From Acheta domesticus (taxonomy: Eukaryota > Arthropoda > Insecta > Orthoptera > Gryllidae): a stretch of DNA of 64,000 bases. Positions 20,536 through 32,504 of the stretch are shown piece by piece (positions within the stretch are counted from its first letter, which is position 1; the number at the start of each line of letters is the position of its first letter). The stretch spans positions 163,979,681 through 164,043,680 of the forward strand of contig JAHLJT010009436.1 of the NCBI GenBank assembly GCA_031308135.1, written 5' to 3'. A program made the translations under genes and the position numbers. The notes beneath the pieces were generated by a model, which was not told the DNA's origin, did no database searches, and was given only the letters and a program-made list of their open reading frames with translations.

Positions 20536-23040
20536 TCAGGTAGACTTGATGAAAAAGGGCAGTGGTTGAACATCAGGTGAACGGGGGGGGGAGTAGCAAT
20601 TGAGCGTTGTTGGGCGGAGATTTGGAGAAGGGGCGGAATCTAATGAAAGAAAGCGGCACTTGTGCCTGGGAGTAGACAAGACAGAGCCACTGAAAATGGC
20701 GGAAACGGCATGAAGAGTTCCGAGACTGCAAAAAGTTATCAAATACGTGATAGAGGTAGATCAATACGTTTGGGTGGAAGCAATATACAATATCAAATAA
20801 AAAGTAAAGAATGTTGCATTTAATATGTTAAAACTAAAGTTGATAATATTAAACAATTTTATTACTCTTAAAATACACTTACAAAATCAGGGAAATGTAT
20901 CCGAAAGATGAGAATATAGACGTCAGAACTTGCCCTGGTTAAAGTGAAACTCACTGAAAAAACGTATAGTTGAGGTAGACATACAATCTTTCTAGGAGAT
21001 AGTGATCTTCAACTTATAAGTGTGAGGCCAAAAAATATAGGAAGGTGGAGTGGTGGAACAAAGGTTTTGAAAAGGTTATGAAAATAACAATGTAGTTGAC
21101 TAGAGAATATTAGACTGAATGTAGTTAATTCTGAATAGCAGCTAGCTACACCGAGAATCTGAGACGTGATTATATTCTACTGAAAATTTAATTTTCAATA
21201 GAATACAATTAATCATCCCATCATCTCTACATTTCTCTTTGTTTCTTTTTCATTAAGTGTACTCTTGCTATCCACTCTTCCTTCATACGCGAATCCGTCC
21301 TCATTGCCACACTAACATGGGTTCCTCCGACCATCTTCACTTGCGCCTACCGCAGCCCTCCCCTCCATTTCCCGTCGCCGCCGCCACAAGTCCGAAATCT
21401 ACCGTTTACGACCCCAGACCCCGCCGCGCCGGCCAACTTAGCACGGGGCCGTTGCAATGCCGTCTTTATAGCCCATTGTCGAAACTTTCCTCCAGTGGTG
21501 CCTGGAAATATTCTTCCCTCTCGTGCGCGCCATATTATCAGGTGGCCTGTGTACTCAGCGGTGAATAAGTGGTGAACTAGACACAGAGTATTAGCAGTTT
21601 CTAGGATCTTGGAGACGATGAACATTTTCCTCCATTTGAGATGAGTTTATTCACTTAACGACTGCGTGAGTTGTTACTAGCGAACGAAAATGTTGCGTCA
21701 CCAATATGTTATAATTTGTTTAAATTTTTGGTTATTCACATTTCTAAATTTGAATTTCTAAATCTTATTTTTCAAGCAAGTATTAATATTGCAGATTTTT
21801 CGTCATTATTTTTCTACAAAGTAGATACAAATAATTGTAGAAACGTTCTAAACATATAATGTTACACATGGCTTACGGAATAAATTCTTGTAGAATATTT
21901 GCAATATTTGACTTTCCTCTTCGTTCTATTATAATGTAGTATAAAAATTGTGAATGTGGTAAAAAATTGTTTTTTTATTTTATATTTCATTACATATTCT
22001 GCAATAAAAACCCATTTGTTACAAACATATTACTGACACAAATATTTCGACAATTATTATCTGAAAATACGCATACAAAAAGCAGGAACGTTTTTTACGC
22101 TGCTGGTCTCAGAAAAATACCTGATAATGTAACGTTTGGAGAATATGTTTATTCGATTAGGATACAAATATGCGTGTGGTATCAGATAATAATACTTTGT
22201 AATGAGAATTCTCAATGGTCTAGCCAAAGATCGTTTTTTAGATATCTGTCTTGTACTTTTAAAGTCCTGTATTTTTAATGGGTGGTGAAGTGGTATTTGA
22301 AAAAATATGCACATTATTTCTTGTTGCTGTTGAATTTCTTTTATCTCACAGCAATAAATATCTATTTTGCATTATCCGAAAAGTATTTAATGAATTACGT
22401 TGGCGACAGTTCTTGATAAACATAGATAACATTTACTGGATATCTCCTTCCGTTGGAGTTAAGTTTTATAAATAGCTTGATATATCCTCTAGTAATGTGC
22501 CGTTTTTTAATGAGAATTACGTAGATGTATGGAGATCAACATAACCATATGTTATTTTGTCAGTAGCGAGAATACATTTTTGAATAATAAATCTGAACTT
22601 TCGCAATTTTATTCATGAAGCGAGTGCTTTCAAATTATACGTACGCAGGGGTGTTTCAAAATTGATCTAGTAGGAAAGAGATTTAAATTATATAGGCTCG
22701 TTCGTTTGACATTTACAAATGTATTATTGGAAGTGCTTTTAATGCACTGTGTTTCCGCGTACACGAACTATAATGCAATTTTGATGGTGGGCAAAATGAA
22801 TTTACTATATCACTCAAATCGCCGTTGTTAGTGATAAAACGCTTTCTAAATGACGAGCCTATTTCCAACATAGTAATCGAAAACCATTTTTACGAGCAAA
22901 TCCCGGAAGCAGCATGTGAAGTTCATTGAGCAGGCGTGTATCTCTGTTTGATGGCTGGAACCTTTCGAGTGAGTACCCCAGGCATCGCGATTAAATTACT
23001 GAAGCACCATTAAGTCTCGACAGGACTCGCAACCTCCGTG
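20536..23040. other. Gene-free stretch
   Basis: Mostly AT-rich DNA. A short near-perfect palindrome lies at 21176-21206 (ATTCTACTGAAAATT and its inverse), and a C-rich mid-GC patch at 21320-21460. AT-rich frames at 21967-22475 have no recognisable domain. Confidence 0.45.
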
Positions 23041-23199
23041 TTCAGTCGTGCGTCGCTCCCTTAGGTATCGCTCACGTAGAGGGACGCATATCTCCCCATG
23101 TTGTCGGTACTTATTCACGCCAGAAGGACTCTATAACTTGTTCTCCTCTCTTCGTAATGCGGAAATGGAAAAAGTTTCTACAAAAACAAAAAAAAAAGA

Positions 23200-23520
23200 A
23201 GAAGAATCAGGGGGTCCAATCGCACACGCGACCGCGGCGCGCGAGGACTGGCGAGGGCGCGGTGCGGAGCGGCGGAGACCCCCATGCGATAACCAGGGCG
23301 CCGCGCGGGCGAATCAACAAAAAAGCCATCATCGAAAATGGAATTTGCAACGAGGGAGCTAAGGGGGCCGCCCGGGTCGCGCGCGCGGGAGGCCGGAGGG
23401 AGGCGAGGGTCTGCGCGGGTGAGGACGGGCGAGGACGCGCGCGCGCAGTGGCCCGCGAGGGCCTGCGAGACGGTCCTCGGCGCGTGATAAACTGCGCTGG
23501 AATATGAAACACAGCGGAGG
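23200..23520. other. CpG-rich block
   Basis: Dense CGCG motifs with a purine bias on the plus strand. It is bounded on the left by a poly-A/GAA run at 23175-23205. No gene can be anchored to it. Confidence 0.4.
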
Positions 23521-23619
23521 AGCAGTCTGTGCTGGCGGCTGACGGGTTAGAGGAGGAGGTGGACGGACTGGGTGGAAGCGGTGTGGGATCGGTACGGCGA
23601 GATGAACGTGTGGGAGCGG

Positions 23620-24110
23620 TGTGAAGACAGCGGTGCGAGCTGCGTTGGGGTCTCCGGCGGGGTCTACCACGGGGTCCGCGCCGGGGTCTTCTTCGGGATC
23701 TTTAGCCTGGTCTGTAGCGAGGTCTGCAACGGGGCGTGCGTCGGAGTCTACGTCGGGGTCTACGTCAGGGTTTGTGGTGGGGTCTGGTTCGGGTTGTCCG
23801 GTGGGGTCAGACCTGAGATCTGCATCGCGGTCTGCGTCGGATCTACATCGGCATCTGCGTTGGTGTCTGTGTCGAGATCTGCACCGAGGTTCTTGTCGAG
23901 GTCTCTGTAGGGGTCTGCTTCGAGGTCTGCTTTGAGGTCTCTGGCGGGTTCTGTACCGAGGTCTGCACTGAAGTCTGCATCGGAGTTTGCGCCGGGGATC
24001 GCGTTGACGTCTGCATTGGGGTCTATGTCGCGATTTGCGGGGTCTGCTTTCAGTCTGCGTGTGTGTTTGGGTTTGCAGCGGGGTCTGCGCAGGAATATCC
24101 GGCGGGTTTG
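23620..24110. repeat. 12-bp degenerate minisatellite (GGGGTCTGCGTC type)
   Basis: About 40 diverged 12-bp units such as GAGGTCTGCATC, GGGGTCTACGTC and GGGTTTGTGGTG run for ~490 bp. Because the period is divisible by three, open frames persist on both strands. The minus-strand frame 23760-24179 reads as Asp/Ala/Leu periodic peptide, and plus-strand frames read as Gly/Val/Cys or Ser/Gly repeats. These are repeat artefacts unless transcription is shown. Confidence 0.8.
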
Positions 24111-24185
24111 TAGGTGGGCTCTGCGGCGGACGGTTGTAGCACGGGATGGGAATGGACGGGGGCGAGCCAGCGTGAGCACGAGCGA

Positions 24186-24216
24186 GGCGTGGGGCGGGGC
24201 GGGGCGGGGCGGGGCA
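24186..24216. repeat. (GGGGC)n microsatellite
   Basis: Five to six GGGGC units lie within a G-rich segment that extends to about 24250. Confidence 0.9.
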
Positions 24217-24249
24217 GTGGCGTCGAAACGGGGCCAGGGGGCGGGGCGG

Positions 24250-24932
24250 GCAGCCTTTATGGGCCGTTAAGTGGCGGCAGCGACGTCGGTAGCACTGACG
24301 AGGCGACGCTCGCTGGAAGACGGAGGAAGTGCGCGGAGTCGTCGGGGGATTTGCTGAATGCGGCAGGACAGGAGGGCTGGCGAAAGCGGAGCACCGCGAG
24401 GGAAGAGGCGCATGCGCGAGTGGGGCAGAAGTGGGGCGAATGGAAGGAAATAGCGAAAAGAAGCCAGAGGAAGGAAATCGTTGGTATGGTGTGGGGTGGA
24501 AGAGTGGCAGTGAAGTGAAGAAATAGGAAGAACATGAGTGTGGTGAGGATGGGAGGAAGGACGTGGTAGACGGGCAGGTTTTTATTAAACATTTATTTTG
24601 TTATTGTTGATATTTACGTAGTTCAATTATTACTTCTTCATATGTATTTTGTTGACATAACTATTCTTATTCTAACTTACGAAACTAACTACTATTTGAT
24701 GTAGAAGACTCATAGAGCACCTACTATTTCAGATTTTGTGTGGAGAAATATTTAAGAATGCTTCTAATGAGAATCTGTTTTTAATGCGGGTTGGAAAATA
24801 ATTGACTGATGCTAGGAGATAGTGGGTGGCTTGAGCTGTTGAGGTTACTTAGATAGATAGACATTTATTATTTCCGCAGATAGGTTTATGCAAACTGGTG
24901 GCAGAACATTAAAATACAGAAAATTATTTTAA
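24250..24932. other. Gene-free stretch
   Basis: Purine-rich plus strand at 24250-24560, then AT-rich DNA. No gene was recognised. Confidence 0.45.
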
Positions 24933-24934
24933 GA

Positions 24935-24982
24935 CAATAATAATATTAATAATAATAATAATAATAATAATAGTAATAATAA
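24935..24982. repeat. (AAT)n microsatellite
   Basis: About fourteen AAT units with two interruptions (ATT, AGT). Confidence 0.95.
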
Positions 24983-25049
24983 AGAAGTGTTTGAATAGAA
25001 ATTATTAGAGAGGTGGGCTTTGTGATGGGTGATAGGGGACGGGCAGGTG

Positions 25050-25260
25050 AGGGGGAGTGTTTGCGCGCTCTCGCGGACGGTCTAAAGGGCACTGGGAAGG
25101 CGAGAGGTGGAAGGCGGGAGCGAGGCCGGGGGAGCCAGTAAGCCGGCCTCCTAAACAGTCCCTGCGGGCTCGGCCGCCTCTGCCCGTCTCGGCGCATCCG
25201 ACGGCTCCGCAGCGCGCGACACCGCCCGCCCCCCCCCGCCCGCCGCGCGTGCGTGCGTAA
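25050..25260. other. CpG-rich block
   Basis: CG-rich unique sequence with a C-run at 25227-25238. It leads directly into a pyrimidine-rich tract. Confidence 0.4.
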
Positions 25261-25279
25261 TTGCGGCGACCTCGTTTGC

Positions 25280-25800
25280 AGCGGCAGCAACGCCCCCTCA
25301 ACTCCTGGATCCATTTTCTTCCCACTCTGCCCCCCCACCCTATCTCTACCATTTCCCGAACCTGTCCCACTATCTCCACCCAGAGACCCTGTTTTCTTCC
25401 GGTCGCTCACCCTGTCTCCAACCTTTCTCCAGCTAGTCCTCATCGTGCCCTACTTTCTTCTCTGTGTTCCCTTCCTGCTATCATCCTCCCACTTCCCCCT
25501 GCTCTTACCCTTTCCCCGACCTGACTCACTATCTCCACCTAGTGCCTGTCCCCATCCTTTCTCCAGCTAGTCCTCACACTGTCCTTCCTTCTTCTCTCTG
25601 TTTGCTCCCTGCTGTCATCTTCCCCATAACCTGCTACTAGCCTTCTCCCCGCCCAGTCCCTGCTCATTCCCCACCCTGCCTTTGCCCTACCCGCACATAT
25701 CCCACACATCCCCTCCTTTCCGCACCCATCCACTGCCCTTCTCGCAATTTCCTTTTCTAGCCATTTCCCTGCCCTTTCTCTGCCCTTCCTTCCGACTTCT
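25280..25800. repeat. Pyrimidine-rich tract with a ~136-bp tandem duplication
   Basis: CTTTCTCCAGCTAGTCCTCA starts near 25421 and again near 25557. The surrounding CACTATCTCCACC and CTTCTCTCTGTTT-type segments repeat at the same offset. The plus strand is nearly all C/T. Confidence 0.75.
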
Positions 25801-27960
25801 CAGCCACATGCCACACGAGTCTTCGTGGTCTTCATACCTCCACAAATCTCTGTTGAGGAGATGAACTCTAAGTTCTCCCCTTCTTCAGGTCAACCAGCCG
25901 TATCAACTCCTCTCCCTCTGCACTAAACCTGTATTTCAACTTCGCCAGGGTAATGGAGACGGAGAAAAGGGATGCAGCAGAAACAGAAGAACAGTGAGAA
26001 AAGCTGCCCAGTCTGCCTTCGTCGACAGACAAATTCCTCTTGGACTGCGCGGGAGACGACCCGGGACCTAGCAACTGAATGCACATATCGTCACGCTAAT
26101 TAGTATAACTCGTAACTCCAGATTGGAGAGTTTTGCAATGTAAAGAGTAAACGTAGCCGGGAATTTTTGTTTCTTTTCTCGTTGAACTTATAAATACTGG
26201 GGAACACAATTATTTAAGATCATCTATTTGCTATTTACTTTTATTTATAACTTTTCTTTCATAATTATATTTTATCGTGAAGTAAACAGAAAATAGAGGA
26301 GGGAATATGTAGTTGCGAGGTCTGCTAATTAGCATGACGATATGCTAACCGTTGCGCCACGTGACTCTCTCTCCCAGGAAAAACATGGTCTGTGGGCTTT
26401 CTAGGAACTTCGAAGACCACTTCATTCTGATTAAACCTCCATTACTATCTGCCAATATTTTGAAATACCACTTAACGAACTCCGAGACATCGTATTGGGT
26501 CACACTTAGATCAGTGCTTTCACAGATATCACTCTCGTAGATTCTTGCTCTTCATTGCATCAACAGAAATGGATGGCATTACTCCTCTTTTAGTCATCAT
26601 TGTCACACTTCTTAACTCCAAGAATCTCCATACTGGATTGCCACACTAGAAGTGCTAAATGTATCGCAGTATCAAACATTTTTTGCTCCATTCTACTATC
26701 TCATTTGAGAGCAATTTCGAACATTTCGCAATTAAATTTCTCTTTCGTTCCCTTTCGTATACGATATTCGTCGCCGGGAAAATACTCCACAGGGCTTCAT
26801 TACGTCGCAATACTCGTCACTCCATTTTCTATTTCCTGTCTCTTCATCCAGTTGTCGCCATAATTCGATTACCTTAGCAACGCTAACCAATACGATTTCG
26901 CACAATTTAAGCTTCATAAACTTAGCTGAACATTGATTACAACTACCACACTTTTCAGCACAATCAACTTTACTATCGTAAGCGATAGTACGAAAACAAG
27001 TAACATATAAAAAACATATTGTAGTTAAAGAAGATTTTTCAATTTAATGTTTAAAATTTAATATAACATTTTGAAATTTATCGTCCACCTCGCCGTCAGA
27101 GTTCGAACTTAATTTTTTTGTATCATATTTATTTTTCTGATGATTTTACAGATACGTAAACATGATATATTTGCATCCTATTCCTCCCCGGAAAAAGTAT
27201 GTAATACTTACCATAAATAATATGTTTTCCATTTGTTTATTCCACAAAAACTTCACACCTAATTGTCGGGGTTTTGTAAAAACAAATTTCAACCTATTTT
27301 GAAAGGGTGCTATTAGATGGTGTGTTTATGTTTGTAGACAAATTCTTTCGTAAATCATTGCTTCAGAAGTAGCTGATTGTGAGATTACATATCGAGTGCA
27401 TAATTACAAATAATGAGCCAATTATATATCACTTTCCCTTCGAATGGGTAAATGAGCCCCAATATTCATGCTACACTATCGTAGGATTATTTATCGTTAC
27501 TGATACGCTTGTCCATTGATTTAATGCTACACTAATTACTGAAAACCCAGCAATTAAGTAGCCTTACTGGAATCAGAATACGTGAATATAACAAATTCTT
27601 GGTTCAGCCATTCAGTACAGATCGTTTCTACAGTTGTGTAAATTGTAATGAATGAAAAATATTACAACAATATGTACCAATTAAAACACATTAATTTAAT
27701 CACGTCTAAGGCTATCATTTCTCTTAGTCACTTATTATATATTCATACTAAAAATGTTTAAAAATAGGTTGGATAAAGGATAAAATACATTATGTTTCAG
27801 TTTTGATGCACAAAGCATCAAATTCTTGTTTCGTATGTGAAGTGTTTGTTGATTGTTTTAACATTCCATAAATTTAACGTAAATTATGAAATTACAATGT
27901 AGGGCCATCATCACAGCTCATTTTGAGAAAAATACTTGTTATTCCAAGAAATATTTTCTT
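25801..27960. other. Gene-free stretch
   Basis: AT-rich DNA. A tRNA-like fragment is suggested on the minus strand at 26305-26360 (TGGCGCAACGGTTAGCA) but has no B box. No gene or complete repeat was recognised. Confidence 0.45.
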
Positions 27961-27967
27961 TACATTG

Positions 27968-28713
27968 CAGAGGGGGACAAAAGTATTCAGTCACGGAAGG
28001 AAATAATAAAAGTGAACCATTACTGTGCTGAAAACTCCAAATATTTATTTATTTATTTATTTATTTTTACGTCTGACAAACATATTGAACCGAACAATAC
28101 ATACATACCAAATGCTGACAAAACACGTCTTATGTTGCGTACAACAAACAAAAAAGAAATATGTGACGGATAAAAGTATTCAGACATTCAGCATTCAGTA
28201 TTTTCTAATTGCTCCTTTCCTCTGTAGAACATTTTTCAGTCGCTTTGGCATGGAGCATACCAATGTTTTCGTGATATCTTAACCGATATTCTCTCATTCT
28301 TCTTTTAGTATCTTACGAAAATGTTTTGAACTGGTGACATGTTATTTTTTTCAAGATGTTTTCTATTAGGTTCAGATCCGGCGACTGCGGTGGGGTAAGG
28401 AGACAATGTGTCTTATGGGATAGAATCCACTGTTTGACAATTTCCGCCGTATGCTTCAGATCATTGTCTTGCTGTAAATAAAAATCTCGACCCATATTTA
28501 ACTTTGCAACTCTGTTTTTTAGATTTGGTTTCAGTATACCAAGATACACAAATCTATCCCTGATACCATTGATAAATACGAGTTCCCCGATACCCATGGA
28601 CGACATGCATCCCCACACCATCACATTGCCACCTCCGTGTTTGACGGTTGCTACAGTGTTCTTGGGCTCCCATTCTCTGTTCGCTTTGCACCATACTAAT
28701 GTTTCCAGGCCTC
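27968..28713 (-). pseudogene. Broken Tc1-like transposase (C-terminal half) with one terminal repeat
   Basis: The minus-strand frame 28713 to 28313 encodes the Tc1 landmarks KHGGGNVMVWGCM, YLGIL, QQDN (second catalytic Asp), KHTA and PQSPDLNLIEN (catalytic Glu). After an early stop a shifted frame continues to the family C-terminus SMPKRLKNVLQRKG, ending at 28195. The first catalytic Asp and the DNA-binding N-terminus are missing; a stop precedes GLETLVWC. Downstream, CAGAGGGGGACAAAAGTATT at 27968-27987 looks like the terminal inverted repeat, and ACAAAAGTATT-like sequence recurs as AAAAGTATTCAGACA near 28171. The copy is dead, with at least two frame lesions and a 5' truncation. Confidence 0.85.
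28041..28068. repeat. (ATTT)n microsatellite
   Basis: Six to seven ATTT units lie inside the Tc1 remnant, between the terminal repeat and the transposase end. Confidence 0.9.
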
Positions 28714-29496
28714 AATAATACGTGCGCGTATAATATGTATTACGTTGTAATTAAATATCACATTTATTGGGATACAAGATTATTATTTTTATTATTAATA
28801 AAAAAAGCACAGTCGAAATTTAAGTAAAAAAATATTTTTAAAATTCGAGATTTTTAATTTTTTTCAAAATTTTATTTAATAGGTAATTATAACACATTTA
28901 TATACAATTTCAATTCTTTTGACTATGTGGCTAGGCTGAAGGCCTTTAAGCCATTACAATACCTACATCCTATCGCATTCTAAACTTTCGAATTATGGCA
29001 TTCACCCCTAATGGTCTCTTCATCGCATCAAAGCCGCAGAAAGGAGACCATAAGGTACGGCTGAGGAAAAAGACCCTGAAGAGGGAAAAACCTGCCGTCA
29101 AGAGACGAGTACATGCTAAACTACTAGATTGTTTTCTAAACTATTTATTTATTTCCTGGCGTGGGCATCTTCTTCATCCAGTCTCTGGCCTCCTCAGCCC
29201 CTGAAATCAAACACCGCCACAGAAGATCGCCCGCACCACCGCCTCTCCGAACAATTTACTACTGATTAACTTAATTATCGCTTACTAAGTAATTTAATTA
29301 TTACTGACTAACTTATATAATTAATATTAGTGATTAGCATTACTGATTACCTTACTAGTTAACTTAATTATCTCTTACTTATTGAATTAATTATTTCATC
29401 TCCAGTCTAGGTTCCGTTCGTACTACTAACCAGTGCTGTTGTCCCATTCCCTGATTACCGTTTACCGATTTTTCAATTTACCGTTTTTTGTATCAA
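28714..29496. other. Gene-free stretch between two Tc1 fragments
   Basis: AT-rich DNA with degenerate TTAATTA and ACTTACTAA-type repeats at 29260-29400. A mid-GC patch is at 28995-29230. It could be an insertion that split one Tc1 element, or simply host DNA between two. Confidence 0.4.
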
Positions 29497-29919
29497 CTAA
29501 TTTTTGATTTCGGTAAGAAATCCTGAAGCGCTTACACTACCACTCAGTAGCTTCTTATCCACGTGGCGTGCTCTTCTGAAATCGTATCCACGGAACGTCG
29601 ATAATTCCCAGAAAGCACTGCAATTTCGTGCTTCAGTAGTGCCAACTATTGCCTCCACGTTCCAGGCGAGGGATACTCGGCGCAACTGCCATTGGTGTAA
29701 CTGCGTTTGTAGAATGCATGAGAATTTATAAGAGAAGGATATCTTTACTCCAAGGAGACGGACACCACAGTGTATTCTCTGTTTGTAGAAACGACGGTTA
29801 ACGATACTAAATATGCTTTTCCGGCTTCGGTTTACCACCTTGCCTATTTCAGCATATGATTTTCCCCGGCTGTACAGACTAATAATATTTTCTCTCTTCC
29901 ACTGTCGTTTCCATATCAT
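29497..29919 (-). pseudogene. Broken Tc1-like transposase (N-terminal half)
   Basis: The minus-strand frame opens with RENIISLYSRGKSYAEIGKV followed by VNRSRKSIFSIV, a helix-turn-helix of the Tc1/Tc3 DNA-binding domain. After about 50 residues similarity fades. The frame then continues without stops to RRARHVDKKLLS, which recalls the linker ahead of the catalytic domain. A likely original ATG, in another frame, lies some bases upstream (about 29932), so indels are present. No catalytic residues are included. It has the same orientation as the C-terminal fragment at 28195-28713. Confidence 0.7.
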
Positions 29920-30014
29920 TCCTAGACATGTGGTTCTTGCAAACTAATTTGACGAATCCTCTTTACGTCGTATGTATGGGACAGCCGTCTCACATTCACT
30001 GATAAGTTTGGAGA

Positions 30015-31258
30015 GCATTGGTGGCAGGGCGATGGAGGAAAAATCAGCAGCGGTCTCTACAGCGGCTCGGACCGGGTAGTCCCGACGTTCCAATCCCGAA
30101 AAATTGTCGACACTGGCTTTGAGTCTGGGTCGAATTCAGCCGCTATCAGGAAAAGAATGCTAGTAGACGGCTGCTCTGATGGGTAGTTTTCAGTGGTTTC
30201 TCTGATGTACACCAGGGAGATCCTGGAGGAACAGGACCCTAACAAACGCGTCACGGACTGCACGCGATCTTTTCTTGTCCTTTCGTCTTTTCTAACATAC
30301 GCACCTGCTCTTATTTGCGCTACAGTACCACACATGTAACCAGTCTCCACCTTAGAATTTGTTCCGGCTGGGGCGACGCCTTATTGGCGACTAAATGTCA
30401 TCATTAGAGATCGGATTTTTATGTAAATACATATTTTTTGTCTTTCTACTTATCGTTCTCAAAATTGTAATCTTGGCAAATCATAGCCCTCCTAAACACA
30501 ATATCAAATTTTTTCGTTACATATTTTCACATATTTGGTACTATATTACATATTTTACATATTTTGCTGTTTTCACAATATATTTTCTAATTTTATCAAT
30601 TTTCTTCAATTTAATTTCATATTTTTTTATGAAAAGATGTATTTTTTTTGAATCAGCATTTTTTCTACATTATTGTGGAAATCTGCGTGTCCAAAATATC
30701 ATGGATACCAAGTTTTGTGATCTGTAACCATCATTTCCGAGAAACATTTATGACCACCGACGTGTAACAACACTTCGACGAAGATGTTTCAGTGTATGTT
30801 TGCTGGTCGTAGATCTGGCCAGTTTGTGCGACAGCTTCTATTGCGATTAGTCTGGCTGCTGAACTGCGGTCGTGGATTACAATAGATTACGCTTTACCTA
30901 CTGACGAGAAAGTTGTTTGATGTTAAGTGAGCAGTTTTTCTAAATGTAAATTCTTTCTATGTAAATGTTTTTTTAATTAGAGAATTTTAATATTACATAT
31001 TATATCCGATTTTACATATTTATAACATATTCTTACTGTTTCCATTACATATTTGTGTACATATTTTGAAGTTTTATACTACATATTTTTCCGGTCTCTA
31101 GTTATCATCGCATAACGACGTGTAGATCGGCACCGGATATCACCATCCACCTTAGGAGAAACACCGTCAACTCTCAGGATGACACCCCCCCACTGCATTA
31201 ACGGGACTAATGATCATAACAGTTAACGTGCTCGGAATATGGATGATTAATCAATGAA
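30015..31258 (+). mobile_element. tRNA-derived SINE, family B, split by a hAT-like insertion
   Basis: The head has B box CGTTCCAATCCCG (about 30086-30098). The body has GCCGCTATCAGG-like, GACGGCTGCTCTGAT, CCCTAACAAACG, GCACGCGATCTTTTC and TACCACACATGTAA segments up to 30404. The element resumes at 31109 with GTAGATCGGCACCGGATATC and ends in CGGGACTAATGATCA, TTAACGTGC and a GATTAATCAATGAACC tail. The 696-bp gap is exactly the hAT-like element plus one duplicated 8-mer. Confidence 0.85.
30405..31100. mobile_element. hAT-like non-autonomous element nested in SINE B
   Basis: It begins TAGAGATCGGATTTTTATG and its inverted end reads TAGAGACCGGAAAAATATG. The flanks are GTCATCAT (30397-30404) and GTTATCAT (31101-31108), an 8-bp duplication with one mismatch. 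Near both ends the motif ACATATTTT and variants recur many times (30427-30600 and 30990-31090), resembling subterminal transposase-binding repeats. The interior is AT-rich without a transposase, so it is non-autonomous. The exact host-repeat continuity on both sides confirms the boundaries. Confidence 0.85.
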
Positions 31259-31634
31259 CCAAAAACAGGCTTAGAATGCGATTATAGCAGGGATTACAGA
31301 AATGCCAGGGACGAACGTGTACGAAAGAAACGTTAAACGGGGAAACGTTGATATTATTGCTGGTAAGGTTGATATCTTGTAATAAATTGAGGAAAAGGAA
31401 ATTGAGTAGGTGAATATTTTTAGTATTTAAGATCTTTTCGATCGCATTGCGATAATCATGGAAGTTTGTAGCATCTGAGGAAGAAACGAAATTGTAATGA
31501 AATGGAGAAACGACGGTAGCTGATACATTGGCTACGAAAAACGTGAAATGAGAGGGGCATAGGTGAGATGGACGTACGTGTTGGAAAGCTAGTGGGGTCG
31601 GCTTGGAGCAAAGGAAACGGTGAAGCTTGAATCC

Positions 31635-31917
31635 GGTGATACACATACGTACACAGTAGCAAGCACTACACTGCCACACTTGCGGGGAGACCTGTCGAGA
31701 GCTTAGAGCTTGTCCGGCTGGGGCGGTGCTCCTCTGGATGGAGATACCTGGTTGGGGAAAACCCCGCTAGCCGACAATAAATCGGTGCCGGATCTTGCCA
31801 TCCACCGAGGAAAGACAAATGCCACCCCCGAGAAAAAAACCTTCAGTACACTTACGGGACTAATGACCTTAGCCATTGACGCTCCTATAATCACTAAGAA
31901 CTAACCAACCAACCAGA
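31635..31917 (+). mobile_element. tRNA-derived SINE, family B, 5'-truncated copy
   Basis: The 3' half only: ACTACACTGCCACACTTG, GCTTGTCCGGCTGGGGC, GAGATACCTGGTTGGGG, CGGGACTAATGACCTTAGCC and a (AACC)n tail at 31900-31917. The 5' truncation is typical of LINE-mobilised elements. Confidence 0.85.
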
Positions 31918-31919
31918 AA

Positions 31920-32440
31920 CCGGTGAGGGAGGCGTGCAAACCGTTGCAAGTGCAATGCGAGAGTGGTGGGGTCATCGGGGACGACGGAGGCGGCGAGCGG
32001 AAACAGCTCGAGTGGACGCGGATGCTTGGGAGGGAAGCTGAATGCGGTGCGGCTCCACCCGGAATGTGTTTGAAGCGCCAATATGGGAAGGCGTCCCGAC
32101 CCACTGAGGATGCCGAGGGAAGAGCAACCGGTAAGGCGACGGAGGGGGCGGGCTTCACATCGTGAGCGTAACTCCAGCGGAGAGGCGGCGAGTGGTAGTG
32201 ACGGTTTCGTTTTGGGGTAGTGTCCTCCGGTGGAGAAAGCGATCGCGTAGCACGGCGGTAGAGGGTCGGAGACGACGGCCGAGGAGGCAGATGGGAGGTC
32301 GAGGGACGTGTGTGAGGGACGACGGACGCGATGAGGGGGCGATGGCGGTGGGTGGGGTGTGAGCAGGAAAAGCTGGTGATGGAGGCGGGGGAGGGGAGGC
32401 GTGCGACCGGGCGGCGCTTGCGGCGCTCTTTGTCAGCCAT
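31920..32440. other. Mid-to-high GC gene-free stretch
   Basis: CpG-containing, G-skewed DNA. Overlapping 66-179 codon frames on both strands have no domain signature. No repeat boundary was recognised after the SINE tail. Confidence 0.35.
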
Positions 32441-32504
32441 AATTAATATCGCTTACTCGCCGCGGCGCGCGGATTACAGTTCGAGAAAAGCCTCTGCTGG
32501 TCCG

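Noticed and set aside
26305..26360. tRNA or SINE head on the minus strand
   Set aside because: An A-box-like part is present, but no B box or repeated body was found.
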